Shown here: positions 58,756-64,000 of the stretch, one piece after another
Numbering within the stretch: position 1 is the first letter of the stretch
Layout of the letters: the number at the start of each line of letters is the position of its first letter
Assembly: GCA_963705545.1 (NCBI GenBank)
Contig: CAVPJX010000001.1
Coordinates: 1,116,001-1,180,000 of the forward strand
DNA: 64,000 nucleotides
From: DATBLY01 sp963705545
GTDB lineage: Bacteria > Actinomycetota > UBA4738 > HRBIN12
Direction of reading: 5' to 3'
Position numbers and translations under genes: made by a program
The notes under the pieces: generated by a model
Databases searched by the model: none
What the model saw: the letters and a program-made list of their open reading frames with translations, nothing else
Told to the model about the DNA's origin: nothing

Positions 58756-59106
58756 TCAGATCTGGAGTCCTCCCTCGCGGGCGCCTTCGGCGACCGCCGC
58801 GACGCGCCCGTGGAACTGCCGCCCGCCGCGATCGAACACCACGCGCTCGATGCCCGCGTCCTTGGCCCGGCCGGCGATCAGCTCGCCGACCGCCTTCGCG
58901 CGGGCCGTCTTGCCTTCGGCCTTCACCTCGGCGTCGGAGGCCTGCGCGATCGTCGTGGCACGCATGTCGTCGATGAGCTGGGCGTAGATGTGCCGGTTCG
59001 ACCGGAACACCGCCAGACGCGGTCGCTCCGCGCTGCCCGACACCTTCTTGCGCACCCGCGCGTGCCGGCGCAGCCTCGCCTCCCGCTTCGTCTTCGCGTC
59101 GCTCAT
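58756..59106 (-). CDS. rplR: 50S ribosomal protein L18
   Basis: 116 residues, binds 5S rRNA: RHARVRKKVSGSAERPRLAVFRSNRHIYAQLIDD and the closing FDRGGRQFHGRVAAVAEGAREGGLQI. The ATG overlaps the rplF stop. Confidence 0.98.
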   Translation of the reverse strand: MSDAKTKREARLRRHARVRKKVSGSAERPRLAVFRSNRHIYAQLIDDMRATTIAQASDAEVKAEGKTARAKAVGELIAGRAKDAGIERVVFDRGGRQFHGRVAAVAEGAREGGLQI

Positions 59107-59654
59107 GCGGCACCCGTCTTCGCGGCCTTGCCGGCCTTCTTCCGGACGTACTCTCCCTCGTACCGGATCCCCTTGCCCTTGTACGGCTCGGGCTTCCGGA
59201 CCTTGCGGATGTTGGCGGCCGTCTCCCCGACCTGCTGCTTGTCGTTGCCCCGCACGACGATCTGGGTGGGAGCCGGCACCTCGAACTCGATCCCTAGGGG
59301 CTGCGTCACCACGACCGGATGGGAATAGCCCGCCGCGATCTCGAGGTCCTTGCCCTTCATCGCCGCCCGGTATCCGACCCCGACGATCTGCAGACGCTTC
59401 TCGAACCCGTTCGTGACCCCTTCCACCATGTTGGCGAGCAACGACCGGGTGAGGCCGTGCAGGCTCCGGTGGAACGCTTCGTCGTCGGGTCGCTCCACCC
59501 GCACCACGCCGTCCTCGATCGACACCCGCATGTCGGGGTGCACGAGTTGGGTGAGCGAGCCCCTGGGCCCCTTCACCGTCACCACGTTGCCCTCTGCGAC
59601 GTCCACCTGGACGTCGGTCGGGATCTGGATGGGCTGCTTCCCGATCCTGCTCAT
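59103..59654 (-). CDS. rplF: 50S ribosomal protein L6
   Basis: 183 residues with the two L6 repeats: SRIGKQPIQIPTDVQVDVAEGNVVTVKGPRGSL, and EVPAPTQIVVRGNDKQQVGETAANIRKVRKPEPYKGKGIRYEGEYVRKKAGK. It follows rpsH by 40 nt. Confidence 0.98.
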   Translation of the reverse strand: MSRIGKQPIQIPTDVQVDVAEGNVVTVKGPRGSLTQLVHPDMRVSIEDGVVRVERPDDEAFHRSLHGLTRSLLANMVEGVTNGFEKRLQIVGVGYRAAMKGKDLEIAAGYSHPVVVTQPLGIEFEVPAPTQIVVRGNDKQQVGETAANIRKVRKPEPYKGKGIRYEGEYVRKKAGKAAKTGAA

Positions 59655-59694
59655 CGCCTGCCTGTCCTTCGGTCCTTGGCCACCGGCCGGTCGC

Positions 59695-60120
59695 TCACCA
59701 TACGAAGGCGAGCACCTCGCCGCCGATACCCTTGCGGGACGCCTCTCGATCCGTCATCACACCTTGCGACGTGGAGACGATCGCGATGCCGAGGCCCCCC
59801 ATGACCCGCGGCAGCTCGCCCCGGCCCGCGTACATCCTGCGACCGGGCTTCGAGATCCGCTTCAGCCCGGTGATCGTGCGCGTCCGACCCTTCCCGTACT
59901 TGAGTCGGATCCGGTACGCCGCCTGCGTTCCCTCGCCATCCCTCTCGAACGCCTCGATATAGCCCTCCTGCTGGAGGATCCGCAGCACGGACGCGTTCAG
60001 CTTCGAGACCGGAGCGATCAGATCGTCCTTGTACGCGAGGTTCGCGTTGCGGATCCGGGTCAGCAGGTCCGCGACCGGGTCCGAGACGTTCGACGAGAAC
60101 CGCCGTTGCGTGCTCACCAT
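59695..60120 (-). CDS. rpsH: 30S ribosomal protein S8
   Basis: 141 residues from ATG 60120: DPVADLLTRIRNANLAYKD, LKYGKGRTRTITGLKRISKPGRRMYA and VSTSQGVMTDREASRKGIGGEVLAFVW. The start overlaps rpsZ by 7 nt; a 15-residue N-terminal extension precedes the usual start. Confidence 0.97.
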   Translation of the reverse strand: MVSTQRRFSSNVSDPVADLLTRIRNANLAYKDDLIAPVSKLNASVLRILQQEGYIEAFERDGEGTQAAYRIRLKYGKGRTRTITGLKRISKPGRRMYAGRGELPRVMGGLGIAIVSTSQGVMTDREASRKGIGGEVLAFVW

Positions 60121-60299
60121 GAGGACTTCGTCACCCCCGGTAGCTCGCCGGCGTGCGCCAGCTGACGGAAGCAGATCCGGCACAGCAAGAGCTTCCGGTA
60201 GACCGCGCGCGATCGCCCGCAACGGCGGCAGCGCGTGTACGCCCGAACCCGGAACTTCGGCTGCTGCCGCTGCTTGTTCAGGAGTGCCTTCTTCGCCAT
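60114..60299 (-). CDS. rpsZ: 30S ribosomal protein S14 type Z
   Basis: 61 residues, the short zinc-binding form: C-R-R-C (about 24-27) and C-R-I-C (about 40-43), in AYTRCRRCGRSRAVYRKLLLCRICFRQLAH, ending GVTKSSW. It lies between rplE and rpsH as usual. Confidence 0.97.
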   Translation of the reverse strand: MAKKALLNKQRQQPKFRVRAYTRCRRCGRSRAVYRKLLLCRICFRQLAHAGELPGVTKSSW

Positions 60300-60309
60300 G
60301 TCCCTATCC

Positions 60310-60888
60310 TCAGCTCGCCTGCGAGACCGCCTCGGCGCCCGCGAACGGGAAGCCGAGGGCCCGCAACAGCGCGCGTCCCTCGTCGTCGTCGCGGGCCGTC
60401 GTCACGATCGTGATGTCCATCCCGCGCACCTTCACCACCTTGTCGTAGTCGACCTCCGGGAAGATCAGCTGCTCGGTCACGCCGAGCGTGTAGTTCCCGC
60501 GGCCGTCGAAGGCATCGGGATCGAGCCCGCGGAAGTCCCGGATCCGCGGCAACGCCAACGTGACGAGCCGGTCGAGGAACTCCCACATCCGATCGCCCCG
60601 GAGCGTGACCTTCGCTCCGATCGCCATGCCCTCGCGGAGCTTGAACCCCGCGATCGACTTCCTGGCCTTCGTGATCACCGGCTTCTGGCCCGTGATCACC
60701 GTGAGGTCGTCGAGCGCGGCCTCGAGCATACGAGCATCCTTGACCGCGTCGCCCACGCCCATGTTGACCACGATCTTCTCGAGCCGAGGCACCTCCATCG
60801 GGTTGCCGAGGCTCAGCTCCTGCTGCAGCTTGGGCAGCAGCTCCTCCCGGAACCGGACCTTCATCCGAGGCAGGTACGTGTCGCTCAC
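60310..60888 (-). CDS. rplE: 50S ribosomal protein L5
   Basis: 192 residues from GTG 60888, which overlaps the rplX stop as GTGA: KVRFREELLPKLQQELSLGNPMEVPRLEKIVVNMGVGDAV, the ITGQKPVITKARKSIAGFKLREG core and EVDYDKVVKVRGMDITIVTTA. It binds 5S rRNA and contacts P-site tRNA. Confidence 0.97.
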   Translation of the reverse strand: MSDTYLPRMKVRFREELLPKLQQELSLGNPMEVPRLEKIVVNMGVGDAVKDARMLEAALDDLTVITGQKPVITKARKSIAGFKLREGMAIGAKVTLRGDRMWEFLDRLVTLALPRIRDFRGLDPDAFDGRGNYTLGVTEQLIFPEVDYDKVVKVRGMDITIVTTARDDDEGRALLRALGFPFAGAEAVSQAS

Positions 60889-61220
60889 AGGTCCGCCTCG
60901 CACTTGCGGCAGATCCGGATCTTCCCGTCCTCGTCCATCCGGTAACCGACACGGGTCGGCTGGCCACAGCTGCCGCAGACGATCTGGACGTTCGAGATGT
61001 CGATGAACATCTCGGCGTCGATGATCCCTCCCTGCTGGAGCTGCTGCCCACCCGTGGAGCGTTTGCCGGACGCGCGCAGGTGCTTCTTCGCCAGGGCGAC
61101 ACCGTCGACCATCACGCGGCCCTCGCCCGGAAGCACCCGGACGACACGGCCTTCCTTGCCGCGGTCCTTCCCGGCCATCACCCGCACGTTGTCGTCCTTC
61201 TTGATGTTGACGCCTGGCAT
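60885..61220 (-). CDS. rplX: 50S ribosomal protein L24
   Basis: 111 residues. The KOW domain (KKDDNVRVMAGKDRGKEGRVVRVLPGEGRVMVDGV) starts it, and the C-terminal half carries a C-x2-C...C-x2-C zinc ribbon (VCGSCGQPTRVGY and IRICRKCEADL), as in many bacterial L24. An assembly initiator of the large subunit. Confidence 0.97.
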   Translation of the reverse strand: MPGVNIKKDDNVRVMAGKDRGKEGRVVRVLPGEGRVMVDGVALAKKHLRASGKRSTGGQQLQQGGIIDAEMFIDISNVQIVCGSCGQPTRVGYRMDEDGKIRICRKCEADL

Positions 61221-61222
61221 GT

Positions 61223-61591
61223 CTAGAGCACCTCCGGCGCGAGCGAGATGATCTTCATGAATCGCTTCTCGCGCAGCTCTCGCGCGACCGGCCCGAAGAT
61301 GCGGGTGCCGCGCGGGTTCTTCTGTTCGTTGATGATCACGACCGCGTTGTCGTCGAAGCGGATGTACGAGCCATCCGGCCGGCGACGCTCCTTGGCGGTC
61401 CGGACGACCACCGCGCGGACCACCTCGCCCTTCTTGACCGCACCGCCGGGCAACGCGTCCTTCACGGTCCCGACGATCATGTCGCCGACCCCAGCGTACC
61501 GACGCGCCGATCCACCGAGCACGCGGATGCAGAGGACCTCCTTGGCCCCCGTGTTGTCCGCGACCTTGCAGCGCGTCTCCTGCTGGATCAC
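61223..61591 (-). CDS. rplN: 50S ribosomal protein L14
   Basis: 122 residues: IQQETRCKVADNTGAKEVLCIRVLGGSARRYAGVGD and the RGTRIFGPVARELREKRFMKIISLAPEVL end are canonical. Confidence 0.98.
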   Translation of the reverse strand: MIQQETRCKVADNTGAKEVLCIRVLGGSARRYAGVGDMIVGTVKDALPGGAVKKGEVVRAVVVRTAKERRRPDGSYIRFDDNAVVIINEQKNPRGTRIFGPVARELREKRFMKIISLAPEVL

Positions 61592-61601
61592 TTCTCAGCT
61601 C

Positions 61602-61877
61602 CTACTTGGCCCGCTCGACGATCTCGATGACGCGCCAACGCTTCGACTTCGACAGCGGGCGGGTCTCCATCACACGCACGGTGTCGCCGATGTGGGCGTC
61701 GTTCGACTCGTCGTGCGCGGCCAGCTTCGATGACCGCCGCACCGTCTTGTCGTACATCGCGTGGCGGATCTGGCGGTCGATCCGCACGACGACCGTCTTG
61801 TCCATCTTGTCCGACACGACCACCCCGGTCCGGACCTTCCGCCGTCCGCGCTCGGTCGTCATCTGCTCCTCACTCAC
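61602..61877 (-). CDS. rpsQ: 30S ribosomal protein S17
   Basis: 91 residues: RRKVRTGVVVSDKMDKTVVVRIDRQIRHAMYDKTVRRSSKLAAHDES and RVMETRPLSKSKRWRVIEIVERA. The ATG overlaps the rpmC stop by 4 nt. Confidence 0.98.
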   Translation of the reverse strand: MSEEQMTTERGRRKVRTGVVVSDKMDKTVVVRIDRQIRHAMYDKTVRRSSKLAAHDESNDAHIGDTVRVMETRPLSKSKRWRVIEIVERAK

Positions 61878-62101
61878 GACTGGTTCTCCTCCTCGCCCGC
61901 GATCCGGTCGAGCTCCCGTTCGCGGAGCACCGTCGCGATCCGCGCCACGTCGTGCCGCACCGCCTTCAACCGTGTGGGGTTGTCGAGCTGCCCCGTCGCC
62001 AGCTGGAAGCGCAGGTTGAAGAGCTCTTCCTTCGCGGACTCGATCCGATCCACGAGCTCCTCGTCCGGCAGCTCACGCAGCTCTGCAGCCTTGCTGGCCA
62101 T
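61874..62101 (-). CDS. rpmC: 50S ribosomal protein L29
   Basis: 75 residues, two helices: AAELRELPDEELVDRIESAKEELFNLRFQLATGQLDNPTRLKAVRHDVARIATVLREREL. It sits at the tunnel exit. It begins directly after the rplP stop. Confidence 0.97.
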   Translation of the reverse strand: MASKAAELRELPDEELVDRIESAKEELFNLRFQLATGQLDNPTRLKAVRHDVARIATVLRERELDRIAGEEENQS

Positions 62102-62515
62102 CTACTCCCCCACCCGCGAGATGAACTTCGTCTTGATCGGCAGCTTGTGCTGGGCCCGGCTCATCGCCTCACGCGCGAGGCTCTCGGGGACCCCGGCCAA
62201 CTCGAACATCACGCGGCCCGGCTTGACGACCGCGACCCATCCCTCGGGGTTGCCCTTCCCCGAGCCCATCCGCGTCTCGGCGGGCTTCTTCGTGAAGGGC
62301 TTGTCGGGGAAGATGTTGATCCACACCTTCCCGCCACGGCGGATGTGGCGCGTGATCGCGACGCGCGCCGCTTCGATCTGACGGTTCGTGATCCACGCCG
62401 GCTCGAGGGCAACCAGGCCGTAGTCGCCGAACTGGATCTCGGTCCCGCCCTTCGCCATGCCGCGGCGACGACCTCGATGCACCTTGCGGTGCTTGACCTT
62501 CTTGGGCGCGAGCAT
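62102..62515 (-). CDS. rplP: 50S ribosomal protein L16
   Basis: 137 residues: LAPKKVKHRKVHRGRRRGMAKGGTEIQFGDYGLVALEPAWITNRQIEAARVAI and WINIFPDKPFTKKPAETRMGSGKGNPEGWVAVVKPG. The rpsC stop overlaps its ATG by one base (TGATG). Confidence 0.98.
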   Translation of the reverse strand: MLAPKKVKHRKVHRGRRRGMAKGGTEIQFGDYGLVALEPAWITNRQIEAARVAITRHIRRGGKVWINIFPDKPFTKKPAETRMGSGKGNPEGWVAVVKPGRVMFELAGVPESLAREAMSRAQHKLPIKTKFISRVGE

Positions 62516-63474
62516 CAGGCGTCACCACCCTCCGCGGGTGCCTCGGGCACCGCGGCGTCCGGCGCGGGAGCGGGTTGCGCGGCCTCGGGCGCGGGAGCGG
62601 GTTGCGCGGCCTCGGGCGCGGGAGCGGGTTGCGCGGCCTCGGGCGCGGGAGCGGGTTGCGCGGCCTCGGGCGCGGGAGCGGGTTGCGCGGCCTCGGGCGC
62701 GGGAGCGGGTTGCGCGGCCTCGGCCGTCGCCGACCTCCGTCGCGGAGGCGCCGGCTGCGCGTCGGCGCCGGCGCGACCGCCACCGCCGACCCGGGCGCGA
62801 GCCAAGGCGCGCTCGGTCTCCTGCTCGCGGTACGGGATCTCGTCGCCGTGGTAGATCCACACCTTCACGCCGATCTGTCCGAACGTCGTCTTCGCCTCTG
62901 CCGTGCCGTAGTCCACCTTCGCGCGCAGCGTGTGCAGGGGCACCCGACCCTCGCGGTACCACTCGCGGCGCGACATCTCGGTGCCACCGAGGCGTCCGGC
63001 CGCCTGGACCTTGACGCCGAGGGCACCGGCACGCATCGCGGTCTGGACCGCCCGCCGCATCGCGCGACGGAACGCCACCCGACCGACGAGCTGCTCGGCG
63101 ACCCCTTGGGCGAGGAGCGCCGCATCGGTCTCCGGACGCGACTCGCTCGCTGCCTGGTTCATGTCCTCGACCTTCACGTCGACGCGCTTCTTCGTGTAGC
63201 GCTCGATGTCCTTTCGCAGGCGATCCACCTCCGCGCCCTTGCGCCCGATCACGATGCCGGGGCGTGCGGTGCGGATGAAGACCCAGATCTGATCGCCCTT
63301 GCGCTCGATGTCGATCGACGAGATGCCCGCGCGGGACAGCCGGGATCGGATGTGTTTGCGGATCCAGACGTCCTCGTGGAGCTGGTCCGCGTAGTCCTTG
63401 CGCGCGTACCAGTTGGACTTCCAGGGGTAGATGACCCCCAGTCGGAACCCGTACGGGTTGACCTTGTGACCCAC
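62515..63474 (-). CDS. rpsC: 30S ribosomal protein S3 with long repeat tail
   Basis: 319 residues against the usual 210-275. The S3 core reads GHKVNPYGFRLGVIYPWKSNWYA, the KH domain RPGIVIGRKGAEVDRLR and MRRAVQTAMRAGALGVKVQAAGRLGGTEMSR. After about residue 230 comes a low-complexity tail with six exact copies of AAQPAPAPE/D (about 251-304). GTG 63474 forms TAGTG with the rplV stop. The tail is probably disordered and solvent-exposed. Confidence 0.96.
   Translation of the reverse strand: MGHKVNPYGFRLGVIYPWKSNWYARKDYADQLHEDVWIRKHIRSRLSRAGISSIDIERKGDQIWVFIRTARPGIVIGRKGAEVDRLRKDIERYTKKRVDVKVEDMNQAASESRPETDAALLAQGVAEQLVGRVAFRRAMRRAVQTAMRAGALGVKVQAAGRLGGTEMSRREWYREGRVPLHTLRAKVDYGTAEAKTTFGQIGVKVWIYHGDEIPYREQETERALARARVGGGGRAGADAQPAPPRRRSATAEAAQPAPAPEAAQPAPAPEAAQPAPAPEAAQPAPAPEAAQPAPAPEAAQPAPAPDAAVPEAPAEGGDA
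62561..62722. repeat. 27-bp minisatellite, six tandem copies, inside rpsC
   Basis: The unit GGCGCGGGAGCGGGTTGCGC+GGCCTCG starts at 62561, 62588, 62615, 62642, 62669 and 62696. The copies are almost identical in DNA, so copy number probably changes by slippage without shifting the frame. Confidence 0.95.
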
Positions 63475-63818
63475 TAGCCCTCGTCTCCCATCGTCTTCAC
63501 CACGACCGTCACGTGCGAGGTCCGCTTCCGGACCCGCGTCGCGCGTCCGTAGGCGCGAGGCCGGAAGCGTCGCAACGTCGGCCCCTCGTCCACCCACGCC
63601 CGCTCCACCAACAGGTTGTCCGCGATCACGCCCGGCTGCCGCTCGGCGTTCGCCACGGCCGAGTCGAGGAGCTTCTCGACGTCGCGCGAGGCCCCGAGGG
63701 GCGAGAAGCGGAGGATCCGGCGGGCCTCCTGCACGTGCTGCCCGCGGATCAGGTCCACGACCCGCCGCATCTTGCGCGGCGATGTCCGGACGTACTTCAC
63801 GCTCGCTCGGGCCTCCAT
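63474..63818 (-). CDS. rplV: 50S ribosomal protein L22
   Basis: 114 residues: EARASVKYVRTSPRKMRRVVDLIRGQHVQEARRIL, and RRFRPRAYGRATRVRKRTSHVTVVV, which includes the tunnel-lining hairpin. It follows rpsS by 2 nt. Confidence 0.98.
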   Translation of the reverse strand: MEARASVKYVRTSPRKMRRVVDLIRGQHVQEARRILRFSPLGASRDVEKLLDSAVANAERQPGVIADNLLVERAWVDEGPTLRRFRPRAYGRATRVRKRTSHVTVVVKTMGDEG

Positions 63819-63820
63819 GT

Positions 63821-64000
63821 TCAGCGCACCCCCGTCCGACGCTCGGATCCGGCGTGCGACCGGAACGTGCGCGTCGGCGCGAACTCGCCGAGCTTGTGCC
63901 CGACCATCGACTCGGAGATGAACACCGGGACATGCTTGCGGCCGTCGTGCACGGCGATCGTGTGCCCGATCATGTCGGGCACGATCGTCGAGCGTCGTGA
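63821..64000 (-). CDS. rpsS: 30S ribosomal protein S19, 5' end cut by window edge
   Basis: The last 59 residues are present: STIVPDMIGHTIAVHDGRKHVPVFISESMVGHKLGEFAPTRTFRSHAG, ending SERRTGVR. About 35 N-terminal residues lie outside. S19 should be preceded by rplB. Confidence 0.97.
   Translation of the reverse strand, partial: SRRSTIVPDMIGHTIAVHDGRKHVPVFISESMVGHKLGEFAPTRTFRSHAGSERRTGVR

Noticed and set aside
62561..62722. Regular 27-bp repeats considered as a CRISPR array
   Set aside because: The repeats are directly adjacent without spacers and lie in frame inside rpsC; no cas genes are present.

Overview
The window looks like one contiguous stretch of a high-GC Actinomycetota chromosome. 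The gene order rplM-rpsI-glmM-glmS-(acpS)-nnr-alr-tsaE-tsaB-rimI-tsaD ... groES-groEL ... guaB3-guaA, together with the ribosomal protein supercluster on the same strand, follows the layout known from actinobacteria such as mycobacteria. A class E sortase, a GuaB3-type IMP dehydrogenase and many apparently leaderless genes (a TANNNT -10 box 6-11 nt before the start codon) fit the same reading. The class cannot be fixed from the window alone.

Layout: 0-5.7 kb holds a cut DUF1996 protein, a small membrane protein, a PNPOx-like enzyme, PcrA helicase, a class E sortase, a secreted protein and a CGNR regulator. 5.7-15.4 kb holds guaA-guaB3, an APS kinase coupled to an alkaline-phosphatase-superfamily enzyme, a small membrane protein, a Leu/Phe/Val-type dehydrogenase, a TetR/SRPBCC operon with two perfect palindromic operators, and groES-groEL. 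The start of groES, with its CIRCE operator, lies inside a perfect 128-bp tandem duplication.

15.6-35.6 kb is an exopolysaccharide locus set between groES and the tsaD operon. It encodes two clear glycosyltransferases plus a frameshifted WecG/TagA-type one, a Wzx-like flippase (one frameshift), an O-antigen-ligase/polymerase-like protein, a fused Wzz/BY-kinase, five sulfotransferase-family proteins (two forming a divergent paralogue pair), secreted beta-propeller/RTX/IPT proteins and a pyruvate-kinase-like gene without a C domain. The product is probably a sulfated surface polysaccharide. PAPS for it could come partly from the cysC-type kinase at 8.6-9.2 kb. Between about 28.6 and 33.4 kb nearly every gene is broken by several small frameshifts, although the protein sequence stays conserved across the frames.

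35.7-45.0 kb is an eleven-gene minus-strand operon (acpS, nnr, alr, hydrolase, P1 peptidase, UDG, tsaE, tsaB, rimI, tsaD, galE-like) in which almost every stop overlaps the next start. 45.1-50.4 kb has a secreted protein, glmS, glmM, a DUF2007 protein, rpsI and rplM (with a histone-H1-like tail). 51.2-64 kb is truA, rplQ, rpoA and the alpha/spc/S10 ribosomal protein genes up to a cut rpsS. rpsD is missing from its usual place between rpsK and rpoA, and rpsC carries a six-copy nonapeptide tail.
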